The position numbers and the translations under genes are program-made. A stretch of 64,000 nucleotides of DNA from Microbacterium sp. zg-Y818 (GTDB lineage: Bacteria > Actinomycetota > Actinomycetes > Actinomycetales > Microbacteriaceae), in the NCBI RefSeq assembly GCF_030246905.1, contig NZ_CP126741.1, forward strand, positions 1,612,001 to 1,676,000, read 5' to 3'. Within the stretch, counting starts at the first letter, position 1; each line of letters opens with the position of its first letter. The notes beneath the pieces are model-generated. The model saw only the letters and a program-made list of their open reading frames with translations. It ran no database searches and had not been told where the DNA came from. This document shows, one piece after another, positions 19,818-27,037 of this stretch.

Positions 19818-21023
19818 TCAGCCGGCTTCGGCGGGGGCGACCGCGTCGGCGGGGGCGGTGTCGACGAGTTCGGGCACGAGGGCGCCGTCGGAGGCGACGA
19901 GCTTCACCTGATACATCTCCTGCAGGAGCGCGTGGTCGGAGGCGCGCACCGTGGTGGGGCCCTTCGGCCCGTCGAACGAGTAGCCCTCGAGTGCGGCGAT
20001 CATGGCGTCGACGTCCCCGGCGCCCTCGCGCACCGCCTGCACCAGCATGAGTGCGGCGGTGAAGCCGTCGGGGGTGAACAGATCCGGCGTGCCGCCGTCT
20101 GCTTCGACCAGTTCGAGCATCGCCTCGTTGACGTCGTTGCTGGGCCCGCCGGCGAAGTAGTGGTTGAGGAAGCTGATCTTCTCGGACGCCTCGCCGTAGG
20201 CGCCGAAGGTCGCCGCGTCGCCGAGCCCGGTGACGACCGGGATCGCGTCGAGCACGCCCTGCTGGCTCATCGCCTGCCACATCGCGCCGGAGGTGGCGCC
20301 GGCCCACGCGACGAACACCAGGTCGGGGCTGCCGGCGATCACCTGCTGGGCGAACGGCGTGAACTCGGTGACGTCCTCGGCGACGAGCACGCTGTCGACC
20401 TCGGCTCCCTGGGCGCCGAGGATCGCCGAGACGGCGGCTTCGTTGCCCTGACCGAACGCGTTGTTCTGCGCGAAGACGGTGATCTTCTTGCCCTCGATGT
20501 CGTCGAGGAAGGTGCCGGCGGTGGCGACGTCCTGTGCGCTCTGGCGACCGGTGCGGAAGGTGTACTCGTTGATGCCGGTCACCGCGTCGGCGGCGGCGGG
20601 ACCCGAGAGGAAGAGCACCTGGTTCTGGGCGGCCTGCTCGGCCAGGGCCAGGGCCACCCCCGACGATGCGCTGCCGGCGAGGATGTTCACGCCTTCGCCG
20701 ATGAGCTCCTTGGCGATGGTCACGGCGGTGTCGGGGTCGCCGGCGTCGTCGCGGTACTCGATCACCAGCGCGGTGCCGTCGACCTCGTTCGTGCCGTCGG
20801 TGGCGTAGTCCAGCCCGGCGCGGAATCCCTCGAGGTACTGCTTGCCGTAGCCGGCGAGGGGCCCGGTCTCGCTGGTGATGACGCCGACGGTGACCTCGGC
20901 GGGGCGGTCGGACCCTGCCTCGGCGGTGCCGCCACCGGCATCCGCCGTCGGCGCACACGCGGTGAGGACGAGGGCGGCCGCGGCGACCACGGACCCCAGG
21001 AGCAACTTCTTCGTAACGCGCAT
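19818..21023 (-). CDS. livK: Branched-chain-type ABC transporter substrate-binding lipoprotein
   Basis: A 401-residue periplasmic-binding-type protein anchored as a lipoprotein: basic start MRVTKK, hydrophobic stretch, then lipobox LTAC. The mature part follows the Leu/Ile/Val-binding fold (VTVGVITSETGPLAGYGKQYLEGFRAG). The ATG at 21023 is preferred because AAAGG lies about nine bases upstream; a possible ATG six codons earlier has none. It heads the liv operon, whose promoter should lie in 21024-21200. Confidence 0.92.
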   Translation of the reverse strand: MRVTKKLLLGSVVAAAALVLTACAPTADAGGGTAEAGSDRPAEVTVGVITSETGPLAGYGKQYLEGFRAGLDYATDGTNEVDGTALVIEYRDDAGDPDTAVTIAKELIGEGVNILAGSASSGVALALAEQAAQNQVLFLSGPAAADAVTGINEYTFRTGRQSAQDVATAGTFLDDIEGKKITVFAQNNAFGQGNEAAVSAILGAQGAEVDSVLVAEDVTEFTPFAQQVIAGSPDLVFVAWAGATSGAMWQAMSQQGVLDAIPVVTGLGDAATFGAYGEASEKISFLNHYFAGGPSNDVNEAMLELVEADGGTPDLFTPDGFTAALMLVQAVREGAGDVDAMIAALEGYSFDGPKGPTTVRASDHALLQEMYQVKLVASDGALVPELVDTAPADAVAPAEAG

Positions 21024-21229
21024 GTGCGTGCCTTTCACCATTGAGAGGGAGCAAACCTGAGATGTGATTCAGGTATTGCAAATGTAGGGAGAGGGCGCAC
21101 GGAAGTCAAGGGCGCAACACCGAGTGAAACCGACGCGTAGTGCGGCGAACTCCGGCAGCAGCGCACGGCCCGACGATTCCGCCGGCGAGCGGTCACCGTC
21201 GCGACGGGTATGCGGCAGAGAAAAGAAGA

Positions 21230-21261
21230 AGCCCCGCACACTGGCGAGAGTGTGCGGGGCT
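21230..21261 (-). terminator. Rho-independent terminator (original tRNA-Lys terminator)
   Basis: A perfect 13-base stem AGCCCCGCACACT / AGTGTGCGGGGCT with a six-base loop, followed on the minus strand by CTTCTTCTTTTCT. It directly follows the truncated tRNA-Lys fragment in attL, so it probably terminated the intact tRNA gene before the island inserted. Confidence 0.8.
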
Positions 21262-21264
21262 ACC

Positions 21265-21302
21265 GTGCACCCCCTGGGACTCGAACCCAGAACCCACTGA
21301 TT
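21265..21302. repeat. attL, 38-base tRNA-Lys fragment
   Basis: Identical over 38 bases to the 3' part of the tRNA-Lys gene at 30060-30097, covering the T-arm and one side of the acceptor and anticodon stems. Identity stops at 21303, where the anticodon-loop sequence of the real gene is replaced by element DNA. The CCA found at the intact gene is absent here. Confidence 0.9.
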
Positions 21303-21677
21303 TAATTAAGCACACAATCGCCCTAGTTCTGTGTTCCTACGACGTCATCACAGATCGTCCTTCTAGGCCCTGGTTTGCTCGCTTGACCTGCGGTTTTATA
21401 CGTCACTTGACGCGCCAGAAGATGCCGCGAACGTATGTTCAATGCCCTCAGATACCCGCAGATTCTTCGCTCAAAACGCGGAGTAAACGGTGGATTTCGA
21501 CGGGATCGCAGCCGAACGCTAGGCGCGGCGAGTCTTCGAGCATCCGTTCTCCGCCATGCCTTCGAAGTCCTCCGGACGCCCTACATACGTTCGAAGCCCC
21601 GAGGACCGCCGTAGGGCTTCCTGAGGGCTTCGAGACCGGCCTAGCAGTTCGGATACCGGGATGATGACCTAACGCGG
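21303..21677. other. Element end without a recognised gene
   Basis: A 375-base stretch between attL and the first clear element gene. It would be expected to hold integrase arm-type sites. I see no convincing gene: the only moderately long minus-strand frame has a proline-rich, unfamiliar product and no ribosome-binding site. Element transcripts running leftward would end here. Confidence 0.5.
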
Positions 21678-21950
21678 CTAGCGCGCTCCTGTGGCCGATG
21701 GTGGGCGGCTTTGGCGGGCGCGTCGGTGTTCGTGCGACAGCGCAACCCACAGGATGAAATCGCGTTCTTCGGGGTCGAGCAGATCGAATTTCTGGACGTG
21801 CTGCTCGGCTTCCACGGCGAAGAGTTCCCGCTGTATCGGGTCCGCCGCGCGGTGCGCCTCAAATGCGCGACCGACCAGTGCCGCGCCCGAATCGAACCAG
21901 TCCCACGCCCGCGAGAACGAGAACGGAGACACATCGCGAGGATCGGACAT
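21678..21950 (-). CDS. Small element protein of unknown function
   Basis: 90 residues, largely hydrophilic, with an acidic central helix (RELFAVEAEQHVQKFDLLDPEERDF, shown here in part as a description of residues 40-66) and a basic C-terminus rich in Arg and Ser. Last gene of the leftward element operon, 18 bases after the protease-like gene. I do not recognise the family; the length and position match small accessory proteins of phage satellites. Confidence 0.55.
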   Translation of the reverse strand: MSDPRDVSPFSFSRAWDWFDSGAALVGRAFEAHRAADPIQRELFAVEAEQHVQKFDLLDPEERDFILWVALSHEHRRARQSRPPSATGAR

Positions 21951-21968
21951 GATGGGGACCGTTCGCCG

Positions 21969-23045
21969 CTAACGGCCCGTGGGCGGCGCGAAGGTGTCGG
22001 GATCGTGGGAGCCGCCGCGAGCGGCACGCCCGAGCATCGCCGCGACAACCGGGTCCGGCACTGCCGGAGCGGCAGGCGGCGGCGTCGGGATTTGGGCTGT
22101 GTGCGAGCCGTCGCGAGCGGCACGCCCGAGCATCGCCGCGACAACCGGGTCCGGCACTGCCGGAGCGGCAGGCGGCGGCGCGTCGTCGGCAGTGCTCCGC
22201 AGTTCCAGCGGCGGGAGAAGGATCGATGCGCGCATCGCCGCGACGGCTTCCGCGTAGGCCGGTTCCGCCGCGACGGCTTCCGCGTAGGCCGGTTCTCCCC
22301 CAGCTGCTTCCTGTTCGAGTATCGCCGCGAGTTCGCTTTCCTGGCGGCGGAGAGCGCGTTCCTTCGCGGCCTTGTAGTCGATGCCGAATACCGCGCCCAT
22401 GAGGGGCGGTTCCACATCGGGGACGAGTGCACCGGTGCGGTGCCGGTACCAACTGACTTCGGGGGTGACGATCCCTTCAATCACCGCGCCGAAGTACGAG
22501 GGGCGACCCACGACAGCGACCGCGACGCACTCCGCGGCACGGACATGGCGAACGACGTTGCGATCCCAGCCCTCCCAGACGTGATCGTCGAGATAGACGC
22601 GCATTTCGACAGACAGCCCAGCATTACCGTTTGCGAGGTGTTCGCTGTAGAGCCATTCCACAGAGGCGAGGTCATGATTCAGCGCCCAGAGGCAATCGAA
22701 CCCGCCGCCCGTGCCGCCCAGATCGAGACTGTGGGGTTCAAACGAGTTTTCAACCCTCAGCCCCGTTCCCATGACGTGCGGCGGGTTGCCGTCGCGCGTC
22801 CGCGTGGTGTGCTCGGCCAGAAGCGGCGGGGCGAAGCGCGGCTTTCCGAACGCCGCGGGATGCACCCGTTCGTGATGGCTGAGGGAGTATTCGTTCCACG
22901 GCAACGCGCGTCCGACGATTGCGATTTCCCCCATCCGCGCGAGTGCGTTCGCCCCGTTCCGCAACGCTTCGCTGATGTGCCCCGTGCCGTGCGCCGCGAG
23001 CGGAACGGCGCACCGCACGGCGCGGTCGGCAGGCGCGGAAATCAC
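21969..23045 (-). CDS. Prohead protease-like protein
   Basis: 358 residues from the GTG at 23045, which overlaps the preceding stop (GTGA). The N-terminal two thirds read like an actinophage capsid-maturation protease: IAIVGRALPWNEY, HHERVHPAAFGKP, WALNHD (candidate catalytic His), NAGLSVEMRV (candidate catalytic Ser) and ECVAVAVVGRPSYFGAVI, which corresponds to the closing strand of the S78-type fold. The C-terminal third is low complexity: two EPAYAEAVAA units and two 32-residue Ala/Pro units. No capsid or scaffold gene accompanies it. The family assignment is by pattern only and could be wrong; an unrelated peptidase or a structural protein is the alternative. Confidence 0.55.
   Translation of the reverse strand: MISAPADRAVRCAVPLAAHGTGHISEALRNGANALARMGEIAIVGRALPWNEYSLSHHERVHPAAFGKPRFAPPLLAEHTTRTRDGNPPHVMGTGLRVENSFEPHSLDLGGTGGGFDCLWALNHDLASVEWLYSEHLANGNAGLSVEMRVYLDDHVWEGWDRNVVRHVRAAECVAVAVVGRPSYFGAVIEGIVTPEVSWYRHRTGALVPDVEPPLMGAVFGIDYKAAKERALRRQESELAAILEQEAAGGEPAYAEAVAAEPAYAEAVAAMRASILLPPLELRSTADDAPPPAAPAVPDPVVAAMLGRAARDGSHTAQIPTPPPAAPAVPDPVVAAMLGRAARGGSHDPDTFAPPTGR
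22009..22180. repeat. Direct repeat in the protease-like gene
   Basis: Two 76-base copies at 22009-22084 and 22105-22180, offset by 96 bases, differing at one base. Each encodes the segment PPPAAPAVPDPVVAAMLGRA on the minus strand. The near-identity at DNA level shows a recent duplication in frame. Confidence 0.9.
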
Positions 23046-23707
23046 GATTCGTCCCGCAGTTCCAGGGGCGGCACATCGCTGTTCGCGGTCAGCCGTTCCG
23101 CGACTTCCCGGACGACCGCGCCGCGCGGACGACCGGACGCAAGCCGCTCCTGCGCGTGAAGTTCGGCTTGCAGATCGGGAGCGTCTGCAACGCAGGCCAG
23201 GATTTGGATGCTCCCGGCCTTGACGAGCCGCATATCGCGCCAATTCTGGACCGCCCCGCAAACGGGGCATTCGCGAGCATTCTCGCGCCTGTACTCTTCC
23301 GCCCGCGCACGAGTCACGATGACCTGGCGTGCACGATCCCGCCGCGTGATATGCGCCCATGTTTCGTATTCGACGGGTTCTTCGCGCCGTTCGCCTTTCG
23401 GGCCAGGAATGCTGATTTTCAGGGTCGGCGGAACATTCCGCCATTTCGTGATTGAGCCCTCACCCATTTCCGCTACTTCGACGTATACGGCACGAAGGTC
23501 CTCCGGCACCGCGAAAAAGCCTTCATCCTGCCATTCGTCGTCCGGGTACCCCTTCGGCGGGGCGATTCGTTCCGGAATGGACTCCGAGCGGGAGGCATTC
23601 GAAGGAAATGCGGTCCCCCCGCCCGAAGCCGTCCATTCCCGAACGCCGCTTTGGGTGGCATCGCCCGTCGTTGTGAGCGGCGTTTTCTCAGCATTCCTGC
23701 TAGTCAT
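23042..23707 (-). CDS. Element protein with a zinc-ribbon-like motif
   Basis: 221 residues from the ATG at 23707, supported by GAAGGGA nine bases upstream; an ATG nine bases earlier would sit on top of that site. The middle contains CPVCGAVQNWRD followed 19 residues on by a further cysteine (ILAC), a possible incomplete zinc ribbon, after a basic helix (RRDRARQVIVTRARAEEYRR). Immediately upstream of and overlapping the protease-like gene, the position a portal gene holds in phages, but it has no portal similarity. Function unknown. Confidence 0.6.
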   Translation of the reverse strand: MTSRNAEKTPLTTTGDATQSGVREWTASGGGTAFPSNASRSESIPERIAPPKGYPDDEWQDEGFFAVPEDLRAVYVEVAEMGEGSITKWRNVPPTLKISIPGPKGERREEPVEYETWAHITRRDRARQVIVTRARAEEYRRENARECPVCGAVQNWRDMRLVKAGSIQILACVADAPDLQAELHAQERLASGRPRGAVVREVAERLTANSDVPPLELRDES

Positions 23708-23818
23708 TGTGGGCATTCCCTTCGCTTTGGAATGGCCCGAGTGTATGCCCCGCGACAGTAAAACCCAAGGGGCTATTGCGACTCGACTTCTCGTTGCATC
23801 TATCAGAATGATTTGGGA

Positions 23819-24259
23819 TCAATTGGGAGTTGTCGGGGCGCGATCAGAACGCCGACATTCGAGGCAGACGATGACCCTTTGCGTACCGGTCGGACGTTCG
23901 TACTCATAGACGCGAAACGTCCCATCGACGAAGGGATGACCCGCCCGCGAGCACCGACCAATGTCTAGTTGCGACTTCCGCCGCTCCGTCTTGTGAAGCC
24001 GCCGCCGCAGGTTGTGCGCCCGCATACAGGCACGACACCGCGCATAGCCTTCGCGGGTCCGCAGGATTGATGCTTCCCCGACGATTTCGTGACCCGCTGC
24101 ACAATGCCCAGTCGCGAGAAGCGTCGGCCTACCCCTGTCCGCCACGATTACCGATCCGTCTCCCGGACGATACCGCGACCCATGATAATGCGAAAACGCT
24201 GCGAGAGCGCCAGGAATCCGAGAGCGCCGGGAGAAATGCGAATTACTGCTGTTGTACAT
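23819..24259 (-). CDS. Protein with two zinc-binding repeats
   Basis: 146 residues. Two related modules are visible: HCAAGHEIVG...YARCRACMRAH and RCSRAGHPFVDG...VIVCLECRR, each with the pattern Cys-x3-4-Gly-His then Cys-x2-Cys. Such modules are common in small phage-encoded HNH-like or zinc-ribbon proteins. No complete HNH nuclease motif is seen. The start is uncertain because the upstream 50 bases are already AT-rich non-coding-looking DNA. Confidence 0.6.
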   Translation of the reverse strand: MYNSSNSHFSRRSRIPGALAAFSHYHGSRYRPGDGSVIVADRGRPTLLATGHCAAGHEIVGEASILRTREGYARCRACMRAHNLRRRLHKTERRKSQLDIGRCSRAGHPFVDGTFRVYEYERPTGTQRVIVCLECRRSDRAPTTPN

Positions 24260-24495
24260 AAATGCGAATAGCTATCTCCGGAGTTTCCGAATTCGCGCTT
24301 TATTTGCACATTTCCCGACATTTTGTTCCAAAGGTCCGGGTAAATCCGAAAGGGAGCTCTGCACGAGTGGATGCCGCGCCCCCAAAAACTGACATTTCGC
24401 AATTTGCATTTCATGCATTCGTGCACTTGAAATGCAATAGTCGATTGCATTTCGTTTCGTACGCAATTACGCATCGTGCCATTATCTAGATTCCC
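24260..24495. other. AT-rich intergenic patch with iteron-like repeats
   Basis: The most AT-rich stretch of the window. It contains three copies of a TTGCATTTC-like word: TTTGCATTTC at 24403-24412, and the perfect inverted pair GAAATGCAAT (24429-24438) / ATTGCATTTC (24444-24453) with a five-base spacer. ATGCGAA also recurs around 24190-24270. The pattern suits a replication origin or a phage-type regulatory region. A 108-codon minus-strand frame crossing it is not believed to be a gene. Confidence 0.55.
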
Positions 24496-24933
24496 TTAGT
24501 TATTAGCTTTTCCTAGACTGAGACTGAACTCAACTGAACTGAACTGAACTACGCCGGGCGTGACAGGCGGCGTGACGCCGGACGTGACAGGCGGCGTGAC
24601 GCCGGGCGTGACAGGCGGCGTGACAGGCGGCGTGACAGGCGGCGTGACAGGCGGCGTGGCACCTGGCGTGACAGGCGCGTTACAGGTGGGATGAACGGCG
24701 GCGGACGCACGCAGGAGCGCCGAATCCAGCGGCATCATGCAGACCGGGCAGAACCTGCCGAGCGCGGGATCGACTCCCTGACTCCGGTACCAGTCAGCGA
24801 CGCAAGCGACGCAGAGGCCGGTGGGTTTCGTCGCGCGAGAATGCGCGGGACACATACGCCCCGAATCCAGGGCTGCCAGGATCAGCACCCATCGGTACGG
24901 CTGCCCCGGCACGCGGGTAGGCCAGTGGGACAA
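24496..24933 (-). CDS. Cys-rich element protein with Pro-Val-Thr repeats
   Basis: 145 residues from a TTG start preceded by AAAGGGTGA. The N-terminal half has [19 protein letters not shown] and [11 protein letters not shown], a likely zinc-binding region. The second half is a low-complexity tail of [14 protein letters not shown] repeats encoded by 12-base tandem repeats. A short open frame of 26 codons lies directly upstream in the same frame, interrupted by one TGA, so the real protein may once have been longer. Function unknown. Confidence 0.5.
   Translation of the reverse strand: MSHWPTRVPGQPYRWVLILAALDSGRMCPAHSRATKPTGLCVACVADWYRSQGVDPALGRFCPVCMMPLDSALLRASAAVHPTCNAPVTPGATPPVTPPVTPPVTPPVTPGVTPPVTSGVTPPVTPGVVQFSSVEFSLSLGKANN
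24553..24688. repeat. 12-base tandem repeat array
   Basis: Around ten imperfect copies of GGCGTGACAGGC with variants such as GGCGTGACGCCG. On the minus strand they encode alternating Val-Thr-Pro and Pro. Next to it, at 24521-24551, is a separate run of AACTG pentamers that encodes the protein's extreme C-terminus. The repeats have no spacers, so this is not a CRISPR array. Confidence 0.85.
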
Positions 24934-24936
24934 AGT

Positions 24937-25017
24937 TCACCCTTTGCGGGCGATGAAACGCAGGAGGTCGGATTCGCGGGACATTCGCCGCCGCCCGGTC
25001 AGGTGCTTTTCCTTCAT
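24937..25017 (-). CDS. 26-codon mini-gene or 5' part of an interrupted gene
   Basis: Reads MKEKHLTGRRRMSRESDLLR and ends in FIARKG. It has GGAGGA five bases before the ATG, and the ATG overlaps the stop of the winged-helix gene (ATGA), so translation is expected. Its TGA is followed after one codon by the TTG start of the next gene in the same frame. It is either a very small basic protein or the N-terminus of the downstream gene cut off by a nonsense mutation. Confidence 0.45.
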   Translation of the reverse strand: MKEKHLTGRRRMSRESDLLRFIARKG

Positions 25018-25970
25018 CGTGATCCTCCGTCATGGCGCATTGCGGCTTCGTCATAATGGGCGTCGAGCAGTTGCCAATTTTCGTCGTCGTCCTGGCGCGG
25101 ATCGTCGGCGCGTTCCCCTCCCGCAAAGGGCGGTTCGTGGGGAACGTCGTAGGCGAGACGTAGGGCGGCGGCGGCTTGCGCGGCCACGGCATCGGGACTC
25201 CATCCCGGATCGTGCCTACGCTTCATGAATTCGTCTACTGACTCACTAGCGGCGGCGGGAGCGGCGGCGGGAGCGGCGGCGGGAGGTTTGCGGGCGCGGT
25301 GCTTCCGCGCCCGCTGCGCGCCCGCCTTTCTCTGCTTCGCCATTTGCGCGGCGGTGGTTTGCGAAGCGGCCCAGTTGCGAATCTGGTATGAACCGTCGTC
25401 GTTCCGTTCCCACAGATCGGCTGCCACCAGATCGGCCAATATCGATTCGCGCACGGGAGGTTCTACGCCGTCAATTACCAAAGGGAGCGCGCTCGCGGCG
25501 ATGAATCCGTCAGTGCGGTTTGCCATGCCGAACATGAGTCCGCGAACGTGCGCGCCGAAGGTTGTAAGCCCTACCGTCGTAAGCCCTATCGCCGCATTAT
25601 CGATGCCCCAGAACCAGCGGGTCGGGACATCGACGTTGATTCCGCCCTCGTACAGATCCGTGTTCTTCGATGGTGTGGTTTGCGAAACGTACCAATCAAG
25701 AATCTGGTATGACCCGTCGTCGTTCCGTTCCCACCGACCGGCTGCCACCAGATCGGCCAATATCGATTCGCGATCATCGGACGAGGGAGTCGGTATAACC
25801 CTAGGGAGCTGCGGAGCGGGTATCAGCCCTTCCGATACCATCGCCACGCCATACATGAGTCCGCGAACGTGTGCACCGAAGGTTTCCAACGATTCCGTGT
25901 GATCCATGAGCCATTTGACCGGGGCGCTCGCGTGCATCCCCCACGGCTTCCCCGCCTTCGGTGCGTTCAT
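25014..25970 (-). CDS. Protein with tandemly duplicated winged-helix domain, replication-initiator-like
   Basis: 318 residues. Two related domains occupy residues about 31-99 and 138-206, each reading FGAHVRGLM...DG(F/L)I...RESILADLVAA..WERNDDGSYQI..W..SQTT. This matches the pattern of winged-helix domains at the N-terminus of actinophage replication or DNA-binding proteins (a DG-I/V-P helix, an L..LV.AGLW helix, then a G-Y/W strand and Q-T). A basic segment KQRKAGAQRARKHRA follows the second domain, then an Ala/Pro linker and acidic tail. No helicase or primase motif is present. A role as origin-binding protein for the nearby AT-rich patch is inference. Confidence 0.6.
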   Translation of the reverse strand: MNAPKAGKPWGMHASAPVKWLMDHTESLETFGAHVRGLMYGVAMVSEGLIPAPQLPRVIPTPSSDDRESILADLVAAGRWERNDDGSYQILDWYVSQTTPSKNTDLYEGGINVDVPTRWFWGIDNAAIGLTTVGLTTFGAHVRGLMFGMANRTDGFIAASALPLVIDGVEPPVRESILADLVAADLWERNDDGSYQIRNWAASQTTAAQMAKQRKAGAQRARKHRARKPPAAAPAAAPAAASESVDEFMKRRHDPGWSPDAVAAQAAAALRLAYDVPHEPPFAGGERADDPRQDDDENWQLLDAHYDEAAMRHDGGSR

Positions 25971-25979
25971 CGGATGTGC

Positions 25980-26321
25980 TCACTTTTCGTCATCGAGTCC
26001 GAACACTCTGGAAAGCACATCCCCCAGGGTGGGTGCATCGTCGCGGTATTCGTCCGCGTCCGCGACCGTGAAACCGCGGGACGCTGCGACACGTAGGAAT
26101 CTCGCGAAGCCCTCTTCATCGGTGATCGTCCACACCCGCGCCAACCGATCCCAGCGGCGGGAATGCTCCGGAACCGTCTCCCGAAGGATCGCGAGCGCGA
26201 GCGGATGAAACGGGAAGCGCACTTCGCGCGACCGTCTCGCCCCGGCGACGGTGATCGTCACCGTTGCCGGCCGCCCGGAGGTCGATGCGCGGTCCTCGCA
26301 AGTAGGCGTCAGCCAGTTCAC
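25980..26321 (-). CDS. HARP-like DNA-binding domain protein
   Basis: 113 residues from the GTG at 26321, which overlaps the excisionase-like stop (GTGA). The core VRFPFHPLALAILRETVP followed by RRWDRLARVWTI and a last helix resembles the HARP-type module (F.Y.P.....I..ip..rWd...k.W.i) found in SMARCAL1-like helicases and some phage proteins, where it binds branched or single-stranded DNA. No helicase is attached. The resemblance is by eye. Confidence 0.5.
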   Translation of the reverse strand: MNWLTPTCEDRASTSGRPATVTITVAGARRSREVRFPFHPLALAILRETVPEHSRRWDRLARVWTITDEEGFARFLRVAASRGFTVADADEYRDDAPTLGDVLSRVFGLDDEK

Positions 26322-26584
26322 GTCTCGCCGCTCTCCGAAAGGTCGGCGCGCGGCTGATCGGTGGTGCCGACTTCCTGCATTTTCAGCCAGTCGAGCACAT
26401 CGCCCAGCCGGTACCGGATCATGCGCCCATCGCGGATGTAGCGCGGCCCGCGTCTCGCGGTGCGCTCTTTGGCGAGGTAACTCACCGTCCGCTGTCGGAT
26501 ATCCGCAACCTGTTCGGGGCGGAGCAGTGCGGCACGATCCGTCAGGGCAGGAAGGGCGGTCAGCCCGGGCGCGTCCGGGATCAT
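26318..26584 (-). CDS. Excisionase-like helix-turn-helix protein, copy 2
   Basis: 88 residues. LLRPEQVADIRQRTVSYLAKER and GPRYIRDGRMIRYRLGDVLDW form the winged helix of MerR/excisionase-type DNA-binding proteins. It is a paralogue of the gene directly upstream, with a 51-base stretch identical between the two (26363-26413 and 26638-26688). Overlaps both neighbours by four bases. A role in excision or in control of the leftward operon is likely. Confidence 0.75.
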   Translation of the reverse strand: MIPDAPGLTALPALTDRAALLRPEQVADIRQRTVSYLAKERTARRGPRYIRDGRMIRYRLGDVLDWLKMQEVGTTDQPRADLSESGET

Positions 26585-26871
26585 GATGCGTCACCTGTCG
26601 GCTGCGTTTCCCGCGACCCGTCGAGCGGCTGTTCGGCGGTGCCGACTTCCTGCATTTTCAGCCAGTCGAGCACATCGCCCAGCCGGTAGCGGATGGACCG
26701 ACCATCCCGGATGTATCGGGGACCGCGCCCCCCGGAACGCTCATTTGCGAGGAAGTGGATGGAACGCTCACGAAGCATCGCAATCTGCGCGGGGCGGAGC
26801 AACGTGTTCCGGTCGAGCGTTTCCCACGGAATCGCCCGGGCATTCCAATCGTTTCCGTTCGAAGCCGACAT
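26581..26871 (-). CDS. Excisionase-like helix-turn-helix protein, copy 1
   Basis: 96 residues from the ATG at 26871, which has GGAAGGA seven bases upstream. Same domain as its downstream paralogue (LLRPAQIAMLRERSIHFLANER, GPRYIRDGRSIRYRLGDVLDW, described in parts). It is the first gene of the leftward operon and faces the repressor across a 166-base divergent control region, the usual position of an excisionase or a satellite activator. Confidence 0.75.
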   Translation of the reverse strand: MSASNGNDWNARAIPWETLDRNTLLRPAQIAMLRERSIHFLANERSGGRGPRYIRDGRSIRYRLGDVLDWLKMQEVGTAEQPLDGSRETQPTGDAS

Positions 26872-27037
26872 ATCCGAATCCTTCCGAGACGTGTAACCGG
26901 GCGTCCGCTCGGGGCGGGCGGCGCCTTTGCCGGGTACGGTACATCCCCGCATCTACCGTCACAACCCCCCGAGGTTTCTGTGCTCCTGTATCATCATGGC
27001 AGTTGCAGGCACAGCCAAGGGGAGGTACTGTGCTCCT
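26872..27037. promoter_or_regulatory. Divergent excisionase/repressor control region
   Basis: Contains two direct copies of CTGTGCTCCT exactly 50 bases apart (26978-26987 and 27028-27037), the second ending against the repressor ATG. Each is followed by a related sequence (GTATCAT and ATGTCA). Repeated sites in this position are typical operators of an element repressor. No clear -35/-10 pair could be fixed by eye. Confidence 0.5.

Noticed and set aside
21448..21750. 100-codon frame near attL as an element gene
   Set aside because: It overlaps the start region of the next gene's frame, has a proline-rich unfamiliar product and no ribosome-binding site.
24148..24474. 108-codon minus-strand frame in the AT-rich patch
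   Set aside because: No ribosome-binding site, composition unlike the neighbouring element genes, and it crosses repeats; better explained as non-coding DNA.
24553..24688. Possible CRISPR array
   Set aside because: The 12-base units are contiguous, imperfect and in coding frame, with no unique spacers and no cas genes nearby.
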